A stretch of DNA of 11,347 bases from an uncultured Blautia sp. (lineage in GTDB: Bacteria; Bacillota; Clostridia; Lachnospirales; Lachnospiraceae): assembly GCA_900765525.1 (NCBI GenBank), contig CAAFRY010000249.1:1-11347 (forward strand), read 5' to 3'. A model generated the notes under the pieces. It had not been told where the DNA came from, did no database searches, and saw only the letters and a program-made list of their open reading frames with translations. A program made the translations under genes and the position numbers. This document shows, one piece after another, positions 1-6,489 of the stretch. Within the stretch, counting starts at the first letter, position 1. Each line of letters opens with the position of its first letter.

Positions 1-43
1 AAGGGAAAAAAGAAAGGAATACAAAGCAAGAACTGCGCTCTCT

Positions 44-72
44 TTGACAACAGTAAGAAATGAAGAAATAAA
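44..72 (+). promoter_or_regulatory. Putative sigma-A promoter of a small RNA
   Basis: A perfect -35 hexamer TTGACA (44-49) is followed after 17 bp by AATAAA (67-72), which matches 4 of 6 positions of TATAAT. The predicted start falls near 77-80, right at the base of the first hairpin of the structured element that follows. This coincidence is the main reason for calling it. No protein-coding start with a good ribosome binding site follows on this strand. The weak -10 keeps confidence moderate. Confidence 0.4.
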
Positions 73-97
73 AAAGGAATCCTGCAAAGCAGGATTC
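70..97 (-). terminator. Intrinsic terminator reading leftward
   Basis: Read on the minus strand, the 9-bp perfect stem GAATCCTGC / GCAGGATTC (97-89 and 85-77, TTT loop) is followed after CC by six T residues (75-70) and further T-rich sequence. This is a textbook rho-independent terminator. It lies downstream of the terminator of the glucokinase cluster, so it may be a second, fail-safe terminator, or the 3' end of a small transcript covering 70-170 on the minus strand. It competes with the reading of the same hairpin as the 5' end of a plus-strand RNA. Confidence 0.5.
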
Positions 98-170
98 TCC
101 GCCTGGGTTGGGTCGCTTTAGCGACATAACTCCTCTCCAACCCAGTGTGCTCCTGCCCGGAGGGCTTTTT
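76..170 (+). ncRNA. Candidate structured small RNA, about 95 nt, unknown family
   Basis: Three consecutive hairpins are visible. Hairpin 1 pairs 77-85 with 89-97 (9 bp, AAA loop). Hairpin 2 pairs CTGGGTTGG (103-111) with CCAACCCAG (137-145) and encloses a 5-bp stem (112-116 with 121-125, TTTA loop) plus an unpaired stretch at 126-136 containing CTCCTCT. Hairpin 3 is a short GCCC/GGGC stem (155-158 with 162-165) followed by TTTTT, which could be a weak terminator. A promoter-like sequence sits just upstream on the plus strand. Several CTCC motifs (97-100, 131-134, 150-153) are complementary to Shine-Dalgarno sequences, as in some Firmicutes small RNAs that block translation; that role is inference. 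The strand is uncertain: on the minus strand hairpin 1 is itself a good terminator. I do not recognise an RNA family. It is not 5S, SRP, tmRNA or RNase P RNA by any motif I know. Confidence 0.35.
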
Positions 171-217
171 GTTCTTCTATAGGAAATTCAAAGGAATTTC
201 CTATAGAAGAACAAAAA
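166..217. repeat. Perfect 24-bp inverted repeat with 4-nt loop
   Basis: The arm 171-189 (starting GTTCTTCTATAGG) is exactly complementary to 194-212 around the loop AAAG (190-193). The flanking TTTTT (166-170) and AAAAA (213-217) extend the perfect stem to 24 bp. Its outer ends are the T tracts of two facing terminator-like hairpins, one on each side. The palindrome has no T tract beyond the stem in either direction, so it is not itself a canonical terminator. Its function is unknown; it could be an extended bidirectional termination structure or a remnant of a small palindromic mobile repeat. Confidence 0.85.
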
Positions 218-253
218 AAGATTGGAGCTGCCTCATTGAAAGCTCCAATCTTT
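213..253 (-). terminator. Intrinsic terminator of the glucokinase cluster
   Basis: On the minus strand a 13-bp perfect stem (AAAGATTGGAGCT, 253-241, with its complement 229-217) closes an 11-nt loop and runs into a seven-T tract (219-213). It lies about 50 bases beyond the glucokinase stop codon, in the right orientation to end the ftsH-uvrC-hprK-glucokinase series. The inner 3' T tract doubles as part of the neighbouring palindrome. Confidence 0.85.
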
Positions 254-304
254 ATGAAATGATGTTATCCTCTCTGAAGAAGGGTACACATCCATTGAAA
301 TTTT

Positions 305-1249
305 TTATTTGTCTAAAATCAGCTTAGCCGCCCCATAGATACCTGCATCATTTCCAAGAGTCGCCAAACGCATAGGTGTATCCTTGCAGGCCGGGAAAGC
401 ATGCTTTCTGAATTCCTTCTCCACACTGTCAATGAGAACCTGACCTGCTTTGGAAACGCCTCCTCCCAGCACAATAACATTGGGGTCTGCCACACAGGTA
501 AAGATGGCAAGAGCCTGTCCCAGATACCTGGAGAATTCATCTACTATCTGGCCAGCCAGACTGTCTCCTTCCTTGTAAGCGTCAAACACATCTTTGGCTG
601 TTACGCTGCGGCCTATTTTCCGCAGAGAGGAATCTTTTTCTGAATTTTCCATGGCTTTTCTTGCCAGGCTGGCAATTCCCGTGGCAGAAGCATATTGCTC
701 CAGACAGCCTTTATTTCCGCAGTTGCAGGCCACGGTCTCCTGAGGATTTACCGCCGCATGGCCGATTTCACCGCCTGCTCCATGGGCCCCGGTAAGAATT
801 TTCCCATTGATGATGATTCCGCCGCCTACGCCGGTCCCCAGAGTTACCAGAATCAGATTTTTGGCTCCCTGTCCTCCGCCTTTCCACATTTCTCCCAAGG
901 CTGCCACGTTAGCATCGTTTCCGGCTTTTACAGAAAGTCCCGTTAAATCTCCCAGCTCTTTCTCAATATTCTTTCTTCCCCAGTGAAGATTTACTGCACA
1001 GGCAATTTCCCCATTTTCTTCTATAGGGCCGGGAAGTCCGATTCCGATTCCCACTATCTGTTCCTTGTCCAGCTTCTTCTCTTCTGCTTTTGCCAGCACT
1101 GTTTTGGCTACATCCGGAAGAATCTGCTCTCCCTGGTTCTCTGTACGGGTCTTAATTTCCCACTTATCTACAATACTGCCGTCCTCTGAGAAAAGGGCAC
1201 ATTTTACTGTGGTTCCTCCCACATCTATTCCGAAACAATATTTCTCCAT
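305..1249 (-). CDS. glcK: ROK-family glucokinase
   Basis: It most likely phosphorylates glucose to glucose 6-phosphate with ATP in the cytoplasm, feeding non-PTS or intracellularly released glucose into glycolysis. The 314-residue length is typical of ROK glucokinases. Visible landmarks are the N-terminal phosphate-binding motif GIDVGGTT (residues 7-14), the catalytic Asp of NDAN (D112), the glycine-rich LGTGVGGG (137-144), the sugar-contacting GGEIGH (159-164) and the zinc-binding CNCGNKGC (175-182) followed by LEQYAS. The ATG is supported by GGGAGG seven bases upstream. The gene starts two bases after the hprK stop codon, so the pair is probably translationally coupled, and a strong terminator follows. 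The absence of an N-terminal DNA-binding helix-turn-helix argues against a ROK repressor. ROK enzymes vary in sugar preference, so fructose, mannose or N-acetyl sugars cannot be fully excluded. Confidence 0.92.
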   Translation of the reverse strand: MEKYCFGIDVGGTTVKCALFSEDGSIVDKWEIKTRTENQGEQILPDVAKTVLAKAEEKKLDKEQIVGIGIGLPGPIEENGEIACAVNLHWGRKNIEKELGDLTGLSVKAGNDANVAALGEMWKGGGQGAKNLILVTLGTGVGGGIIINGKILTGAHGAGGEIGHAAVNPQETVACNCGNKGCLEQYASATGIASLARKAMENSEKDSSLRKIGRSVTAKDVFDAYKEGDSLAGQIVDEFSRYLGQALAIFTCVADPNVIVLGGGVSKAGQVLIDSVEKEFRKHAFPACKDTPMRLATLGNDAGIYGAAKLILDK

Positions 1250-1251
1250 AG

Positions 1252-2193
1252 TTAATCCTCCCCTTCCTCTCTCTTTCTCATCATATTCTCCTGCACACGT
1301 CTGTACAGCTCCTGTGCCGCATTGTAGCCCATCTTCTTCTGCCTGTGGTTTACTGCGGCAGATTCTACGATAACCGCCAGGTTACGGCCCGGGCGAATAG
1401 GCAGAGAATGGCAGACTATCTTGTTGCCCAGGAATTCTGTATATTCCTCTTCCATGCCCAGACGGTCATACTCCTTGTCTTTGTTCCACTCTTCCAGCTT
1501 GATAACCAGGTCAATAGACTGGGTGTCCTTTACACTTTCCACACCAAACAAGGTCTTTACGTCAATAATTCCGATACCTCTCAATTCAATAAAATGACGG
1601 GTAATATCCGGTGCGGAACCTACCAGAGTTACATCGCTGACACGGCGGATTTCCACTACGTCATCACTGACAAGGCGGTGTCCCCTTTTAATCAGCTCTA
1701 AAGCTGCCTCACTTTTTCCGATTCCGCTCTCTCCCATAATAAGAACACCTTCACCGTATACGTCCACCAGCACACCATGAATGGAGATGCAGGGAGCAAG
1801 CTGTACATTCAGCCAGCGGATAATCTCTGCCATAAAAGCAGAGGTGGTATTCTGCGTAACTAAAATAGGCACATCGTGCTTATTGGCCAGGCTCAGCATA
1901 TCATCGTCCGGCTCTGTCATCGTGGTAAAAATCACACAGGGAATCTTGCTGGATACAAAGCGCTCAAAGGCTTTCAGTTTTTCCTCCCTGTCCAGGTGCA
2001 AAAGATAGGTATATTCCACATAACCGATAATCTGTACCCGCTCATTTGCAAAATGCTCCAGATACCCGGTAAGCTGCAGGGCCGGGCGGTTGATTTCCGG
2101 CGTATTTATCTTCTTTGTAGAAATATCAATATCCGGTGTCTTATTATACAGTTTTAATTCCTGTATCATTTTCTTTAATTCTACACCTTTCAT
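1252..2193 (-). CDS. hprK: HPr kinase/phosphorylase
   Basis: This bifunctional enzyme phosphorylates and dephosphorylates HPr on Ser46, the signal that drives CcpA-dependent catabolite repression and restrains PTS uptake in Firmicutes. The 313-residue protein has the expected N-terminal domain and a C-terminal kinase domain. It shows IHG (H140), the Walker A loop GESGIGKS (154-161), the acidic pair DD (177-178), the family signature IELRGIGIIDV (202-212) and the loop PIRPGRNLAVIVE (265-277). The start is supported by AAGGAG eight bases upstream. It has its own promoter in the gap after uvrC. The adjacent glucokinase makes physiological sense: glucose 6-phosphate leads to fructose 1,6-bisphosphate, the known activator of HPr kinase in the family. 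All key motifs look intact. Confidence 0.95.
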   Translation of the reverse strand: MKGVELKKMIQELKLYNKTPDIDISTKKINTPEINRPALQLTGYLEHFANERVQIIGYVEYTYLLHLDREEKLKAFERFVSSKIPCVIFTTMTEPDDDMLSLANKHDVPILVTQNTTSAFMAEIIRWLNVQLAPCISIHGVLVDVYGEGVLIMGESGIGKSEAALELIKRGHRLVSDDVVEIRRVSDVTLVGSAPDITRHFIELRGIGIIDVKTLFGVESVKDTQSIDLVIKLEEWNKDKEYDRLGMEEEYTEFLGNKIVCHSLPIRPGRNLAVIVESAAVNHRQKKMGYNAAQELYRRVQENMMRKREEGED

Positions 2194-2232
2194 GTCTCTC
2201 TCTCCTTCGTTTGGTCTTAAAAATCTATTGTT

Positions 2233-2261
2233 ATTTTATCATATGGCTTATGCAAGTTCAA
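2233..2261 (-). promoter_or_regulatory. Putative promoter of hprK-glcK
   Basis: Reading leftward, TTGAAC (2261-2256) is followed after 17 bp by TAAAAT (2238-2233), preceded by TGA as in an extended -10 element. It lies in the 80-bp gap between uvrC and hprK and would give a leader of roughly 30 bases. It would uncouple the hprK-glucokinase pair from the upstream repair gene. Confidence 0.55.
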
Positions 2262-2273
2262 CCGCCCTCTGAC

Positions 2274-4145
2274 TCATTCTTCCTTTTGCTCATGAAAAAA
2301 ATCGTAAACCGCCCGGGCGGCTTTGTCGTTCATGGTATCCACCTGAGCCAGTTCCTCCAAAGATGCCTGCTGGATTCCTTCTAATCCCTTAAAATGCTTC
2401 ATCAATGCCTTTCTTCTGGCCGGTCCTATGCCGGGAATATCGTCCAGCAGGGAATGCACCTGTCCCTTGCTTCTCAGAGAACGATGATATTCAATGGCAA
2501 ACCGGTGAGCTTCGTCCTGTATTCTGGTAATCAGCTTAAAACCCTCGCTGTCTCTGCTGATAGGAAGCTCCTGATTGTTATAATACAATCCCCTGGTGCG
2601 GTGCCTGTCGTCCTTTACCATGCCGCAGACAGGAATATCCAGATTCAGCTTGCCCAGCACTTCCAGCGCAATATTTACCTGTCCCTTTCCTCCGTCCATC
2701 ATCAGCAAATCCGGAAATCTGGTAAAGCTGCCGTATTCCTCCTCCAACTGGTTGGCTCGTCTCTCTTCCTGCTCGTCTATGCCGTGGACAAACCTTCTTG
2801 TGAGAACCTCTTCCATACTGGCGTAATCATTGGCTCCTTTCACCCATTTTATCTTAAATTTCCGGTAATCACTGCGTTTTGGTTTGCCCTTTTCATATAC
2901 AACCATAGAGCCCACCGACTGGAAGCCGCTGATATTGGAAATATCAAAAGCCTCAATACGGTTAATGGCCGGAAGCCCCAGAAGGCTTCCGATTTCCTTT
3001 ACTGCTCCAATGGTACGGCCCTCTTCACGCTTAATGCGTTCCTTATCTCTCTGAAGAACCATCTGGGCGTTCTGGAAAGCCAGCTCTACCAGTTTCTCCT
3101 TCGTCCCCTTCTTGGGAACTGTGATGCGCACCTTTCTGCCCTTCTTCTTTTCCAGCCACTGGGCAATCAGGTCCAGGTCCTCAACCTCCTCCTGCAGCAT
3201 AATCTCTTTAGGGATAAAGGGTGTTCCTGCATAGAACTGCTTTAAAAAGCTGGAAAGCACTGCCTTTTTGCCGTCTCCAGGACCAATCTTCAAATAAAAA
3301 TGGTCTCTGCCAATAAGCTTTCCATCTCTCACAAAAAACACCTGTGCAACTGCATCGCAGCCGTCCATGGCAGCAGCTACAATATCCTTATCCTCCCCGT
3401 GCTGGTCTGTAATTTTCTGGCGCTCTCCAATCTTTTCCACGCTCTGGAGCAAATCCCGGTACTGGGCTGCTTCCTCGAAATTCATTTCTTCCGAGGCTTT
3501 ATACATTTTCTCTTCCAGCTCCTTTTTTATCTCCTTATGGTTTCCGTTGAGAAATTCCAACAGCTTATCCACCTGTTCCCGGTAAGCTTCTTTTGCTATA
3601 TATCCCTGGCAGGGGGCGTTGCACTGCTTGATATGATAGTACAGACAGGGTCTTTCTTTCCCTATATCCTTTGGCAGACTCCGGTTGCAGGAGCGCAGAT
3701 GATACAATTTTCTGGAAAGCTCTATCACATCCTTTACAGCTCCGGCACTGGTATAGGGGCCGAAGTATCTGGACTTATCCTTTTTCATTTTCCTGGCCAG
3801 CATAATCCGTGGGAAATCCTCTCCTGTGCTGACCTTGATAAAAGGATAGTTTTTGTCATCCTTCAGCATGGTATTGTACTTTGGTCTGTGCTCTTTAATC
3901 AGATTAGACTCCAGCACCAGAGCCTCCAGCTCTGAATCTGTGATAATATATTCAAAACGCTCTATCTGTTCCACCATCTGCTCTTTTTTGATACCCAGGT
4001 TCCTGCTTTTCTGAAAATACTGGCGCACCCGGTTTTTCAGGCTGATGGCCTTTCCCACATAGATAATGGCGTCATTCTTGTCATGCATGATATAGACTCC
4101 CGGAAGGGCGGGGAGCTTTTTTAATTCCTCTTCAATGTTAAACAT
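2274..4145 (-). CDS. uvrC: UvrABC excinuclease subunit C
   Basis: UvrC makes both incisions during nucleotide excision repair, acting on the UvrB-DNA complex. The 623-residue protein carries every family domain. The N-terminal GIY-YIG nuclease has GVYIM (16-20) and IIYVGKA (27-33). The four cysteines C153, C167, C175 and C179 (spacing 13, 7, 3) resemble the iron-sulphur ligands described for UvrC. The UVR helix pair that binds UvrB spans about 204-239. The RNase H-like 5' nuclease has D401 (FDISN), D484 (MMDGGKGQ) and H547 (DEAHRFA). Tandem helix-hairpin-helix motifs begin at about 567 ([14 protein letters not shown]). An in-frame ATG lies 39 bases further upstream, but the start at 4145 gives the typical family N-terminus and has AGGAAG just ahead of it. 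It lies 102 bases after ftsH with no clear terminator between them, so cotranscription is possible. Confidence 0.95.
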   Translation of the reverse strand: MFNIEEELKKLPALPGVYIMHDKNDAIIYVGKAISLKNRVRQYFQKSRNLGIKKEQMVEQIERFEYIITDSELEALVLESNLIKEHRPKYNTMLKDDKNYPFIKVSTGEDFPRIMLARKMKKDKSRYFGPYTSAGAVKDVIELSRKLYHLRSCNRSLPKDIGKERPCLYYHIKQCNAPCQGYIAKEAYREQVDKLLEFLNGNHKEIKKELEEKMYKASEEMNFEEAAQYRDLLQSVEKIGERQKITDQHGEDKDIVAAAMDGCDAVAQVFFVRDGKLIGRDHFYLKIGPGDGKKAVLSSFLKQFYAGTPFIPKEIMLQEEVEDLDLIAQWLEKKKGRKVRITVPKKGTKEKLVELAFQNAQMVLQRDKERIKREEGRTIGAVKEIGSLLGLPAINRIEAFDISNISGFQSVGSMVVYEKGKPKRSDYRKFKIKWVKGANDYASMEEVLTRRFVHGIDEQEERRANQLEEEYGSFTRFPDLLMMDGGKGQVNIALEVLGKLNLDIPVCGMVKDDRHRTRGLYYNNQELPISRDSEGFKLITRIQDEAHRFAIEYHRSLRSKGQVHSLLDDIPGIGPARRKALMKHFKGLEGIQQASLEELAQVDTMNDKAARAVYDFFHEQKEE

Positions 4146-4177
4146 ATCCGCTTCCTTTCCCTGTAACAGAAAGGACC

Positions 4178-4212
4178 GCCGCATAAATCCTCTGGGATTC
4201 TCTTTCTGCGGC
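4178..4212 (-). other. Stem-loop in the ftsH-uvrC gap
   Basis: A two-part stem is visible: GCCGC/GCGGC (4178-4182 with 4208-4212) outside and AATCC/GGATT (4186-4190 with 4195-4199) inside, around a 4-nt loop, with an unequal internal loop between. No T tract follows in the leftward direction, so it is not a good intrinsic terminator. It could be a processing or stability element or a weak attenuator between ftsH and uvrC. Confidence 0.3.
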
Positions 4213-4247
4213 AGCCCTGCTTTCTCTTCTTTTCTTATGCAGTTTAT

Positions 4248-6278
4248 TTATTCCTCATTCTGCTTATCCGGAGCAGCTATTTGTTCTCTGTTCTCCCCAG
4301 CCTCTGTTCCGGTTTTCTCTGAAACGGAAGTTTCCGGCAAGGCAGGCTGAACATTCTCTGCTTCAGCCTCCGGTTTCTTCTCCCCAGCTTTCTCCTCAAT
4401 ACGAGCCTTAGATTCCTCTTCCCGGATTCCTTTGGCCTCATGGAAGATTCTCATAAATTCCTTACCTGTGATGGTTTCTCTCTCAATGAGGAATGCTGCA
4501 ATCTTATCCATCACCTCACGGTTTTCACTGAGAAGCCTCTTTGCCTCGTCATAAGATTTCTTCAGAAGCTTCATAACCTCATGGTCTATCTCTGTGGCTG
4601 TGGAATCTCCGCAGTTCAGTACCGACCTTCCTTCCAAATACTGACTCTGAGTCTCTGCAAGGCCCATAAGTCCGAACCGGTCGGACATACCGTACTGGGT
4701 AATCATGGCTCTGGCTACCTTGGTAGCCTGCTCAATGTCATTGGCTGCCCCGGTGGTAACCGTATCAAAGACAATCTCCTCTGCGGCCCGTCCGCCCAGA
4801 TAACCTACCAGCATGGCTTCCAGCTCTTTTCTGGTGTTCAGGAATTTCTCTTCCTCCGGCACATGCATAACATATCCCAGGGCTCCCATGGTTCTTGGTA
4901 CTATGGTAATCTTCTGTACCGGCTCGGAATCCTTCTGAAGGGCGCTGACAAGAGCATGTCCTACTTCGTGATAGGAAACAATCTTCCGCTCCTCTGCGCT
5001 TAATATCCTGTCCTTCTTCTCCTTTCCTACCAGCACTACCTCCACAGCCTCTAAAAGGTCTTTCTGGGAAACTGCCTTTCTGCCGTTCTTAACTGCCAGG
5101 ATGGCAGCCTCGTTAATCATATTAGCCAGGTCAGAACCCACGGCTCCTGACGTAGCCAGGGCAATTCCCTCTAAATCCACGGTTTCATCCAAAGACACAT
5201 TTTTGGCGTGTACTTTCAGGATGCTTACACGGCCCTTTAAATCCGGACGGTCTACAATGACACGGCGGTCAAAACGTCCCGGACGAAGAAGGGCAGGGTC
5301 CAGAACCTCCGGACGGTTGGTGGCTGCCAGAATCAGCAATCCCTTGGAGGTGTCAAAGCCATCCATCTCAGCCAGAAGCTGGTTCAGAGTCTGCTCCCGC
5401 TCATCGTTTCCGCCATAGCGGGCATCACGGGTCTTTCCGATGGCATCCACCTCGTCGATAAAAATAATACAAGGGGCGTTTTTCTTGGCTTCTTCAAACA
5501 AATCTCTTACACGGGAAGCTCCCACACCTACAAACATCTCCACAAAATCTGAACCGGACAGAGAGAAGAACGGCACATGAGCCTCGCCGGCAACTGCCTT
5601 AGCCAGCAGCGTCTTACCTGTACCGGGAGGGCCTACCAAAAGGGCACCCTTTGGCAGCTTAGCGCCGATAGCCGTATATTTTCCCGGATTGTGCAGGAAA
5701 TCCACCACCTCCTGAAGGGATTCCTTGGCCTCGTCCTGACCAGCCACATCTTTAAAGGTAACTCCGGTTTCCTTCTGCACATAGGCCTTGGCCTTGCTCT
5801 TTCCCACGCCTCCCATCATACCTCCGCCTTTGTTCATCCGGCGGAATAAAAGGCTGAAAAGTCCTACCATAAGAATCACAGGAAGGACAATACTCAGCAG
5901 ACTGTAAATAAGGCTGGATGTCATATCCGGCTTTTCCTTGTGGTAATTTTCTACCCCGGCCTTATCCAGACGCTTCACCAGTTCGCTTTCATCTTCCATC
6001 AATGTGGTGTAAATCTTGGTATCCACACCCATTCTCTGCTGGGTTTTCGGTGTGATAGTCAAGGTATCCGACTTGAGAACCACGCTCTCTACCTGACCAT
6101 CCTCCAGCATCTGAACAAATTCACTGTACTCAATTTCATTGGTCATGCCCCGTGTCATTCGGCTCAAAAGGTTGATGCACACCAGCATTACCATGACACA
6201 AATCAGCAATACCAACAGGGATTGTTTATTCTTATTAGGGCCTCCGTTATTTGGCCCCTTATTCTGATTTTGCTCCAT
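4248..6278 (-). CDS. ftsH: ATP-dependent zinc metalloprotease FtsH
   Basis: This membrane-anchored AAA+ protease extracts and degrades membrane and unstable cytoplasmic proteins. The 676-residue protein starts with an Asn/Lys-rich cytoplasmic stretch. A first membrane helix (about 20-38), an extracytoplasmic domain and a second membrane helix (about 122-145) follow. The AAA+ module has Walker A GPPGTGKT (216-223), the pore motif FVG (249-251), Walker B IIFIDEVD (271-278) and the second region of homology with RPGRFDR (332-338). The zinc site is HEVGH (437-441), with the third ligand probably D514 in the [10 protein letters not shown] segment. HEVGH differs from the commonest HEAGH but keeps HExxH. 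The tail after about 620 is Glu/Ala/Pro-rich and probably disordered. An in-frame ATG five codons upstream overlaps the ribosome binding site, so the start at 6278 is preferred. Confidence 0.96.
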   Translation of the reverse strand: MEQNQNKGPNNGGPNKNKQSLLVLLICVMVMLVCINLLSRMTRGMTNEIEYSEFVQMLEDGQVESVVLKSDTLTITPKTQQRMGVDTKIYTTLMEDESELVKRLDKAGVENYHKEKPDMTSSLIYSLLSIVLPVILMVGLFSLLFRRMNKGGGMMGGVGKSKAKAYVQKETGVTFKDVAGQDEAKESLQEVVDFLHNPGKYTAIGAKLPKGALLVGPPGTGKTLLAKAVAGEAHVPFFSLSGSDFVEMFVGVGASRVRDLFEEAKKNAPCIIFIDEVDAIGKTRDARYGGNDEREQTLNQLLAEMDGFDTSKGLLILAATNRPEVLDPALLRPGRFDRRVIVDRPDLKGRVSILKVHAKNVSLDETVDLEGIALATSGAVGSDLANMINEAAILAVKNGRKAVSQKDLLEAVEVVLVGKEKKDRILSAEERKIVSYHEVGHALVSALQKDSEPVQKITIVPRTMGALGYVMHVPEEEKFLNTRKELEAMLVGYLGGRAAEEIVFDTVTTGAANDIEQATKVARAMITQYGMSDRFGLMGLAETQSQYLEGRSVLNCGDSTATEIDHEVMKLLKKSYDEAKRLLSENREVMDKIAAFLIERETITGKEFMRIFHEAKGIREEESKARIEEKAGEKKPEAEAENVQPALPETSVSEKTGTEAGENREQIAAPDKQNEE

Positions 6279-6284
6279 TTCTTT

Positions 6285-6290
6285 CCTCCT
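6285..6290 (-). promoter_or_regulatory. Ribosome binding site that decides the ftsH start
   Basis: A perfect AGGAGG lies six bases ahead of the ATG at 6278. It is embedded in codons 2-3 of the longer reading frame that opens at 6293, for which no comparable site exists. This favours the shorter protein. Confidence 0.8.
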
Positions 6291-6305
6291 CATGCTATCT
6301 TCTCT

Positions 6306-6334
6306 ATTATAAAGATTCGCTTCCCATAAATCAA
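6306..6334 (-). promoter_or_regulatory. Strong sigma-A promoter of ftsH
   Basis: Reading leftward, TTGATT (6334-6329) and a consensus TATAAT (6311-6306) are separated by exactly 17 bp. The predicted start gives a leader of roughly 20 bases before the AGGAGG. This suggests ftsH starts a transcription unit here rather than being the end of a longer upstream operon. Confidence 0.8.
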
Positions 6335-6361
6335 TAAGAAGATTGTGAAAAAAACGCCACG

Positions 6362-6380
6362 TTTATAAAACTTTTGTAAA
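6362..6380. promoter_or_regulatory. AT-rich near-palindrome between divergent promoters
   Basis: TTTATAAAA and TTTTGTAAA are arms around a central C with one mismatched pair. The element lies about 28 bases upstream of the ftsH -35 and about 35 bases upstream of the DUF1846 promoter candidate. It could be an operator shared by the two divergent genes. It is not the HrcA CIRCE element or another operator I recognise, and AT-rich palindromes arise easily by chance. Confidence 0.25.
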
Positions 6381-6414
6381 TCCACAAAAAACAAAATATT
6401 TTTTTCTCTTTCAC

Positions 6415-6444
6415 TGGAATTCTACCCGGGATTTGTAGTATACT
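6415..6444 (+). promoter_or_regulatory. Putative promoter of the DUF1846 gene
   Basis: TATACT (6439-6444) is a good -10. The best spaced -35 is the weak TGGAAT (6415-6420) at 18 bp. Transcription from it would begin near 6451. This leaves a leader of about 40 bases and makes the in-frame ATG at 6454 practically leaderless, which supports initiation at 6490. Confidence 0.4.
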
Positions 6445-6489
6445 ATCGCAGTAATGAAAAAATTGATGAAAATAAAAGGGGCAAAAAAG

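Noticed and set aside
145..327. Plus-strand open frame of 60 codons at the left edge
   Set aside because: It crosses a terminator hairpin and the 24-bp palindrome and runs into the end of the glucokinase gene; no ribosome binding site.
2394..3245. Long plus-strand open frame (283 codons) opposite uvrC
   Set aside because: It lies wholly inside uvrC, whose domains and catalytic residues are all recognisable. The plus-strand protein has no family features and no convincing ribosome binding site.
3300..3935. Plus-strand open frame of 211 codons opposite uvrC
   Set aside because: Antisense shadow of the GIY-YIG and middle regions of uvrC, with unpatterned hydrophobic composition.
4440..5003. 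Plus-strand open frame of 187 codons opposite ftsH
   Set aside because: Antisense shadow of the conserved protease domain of ftsH.
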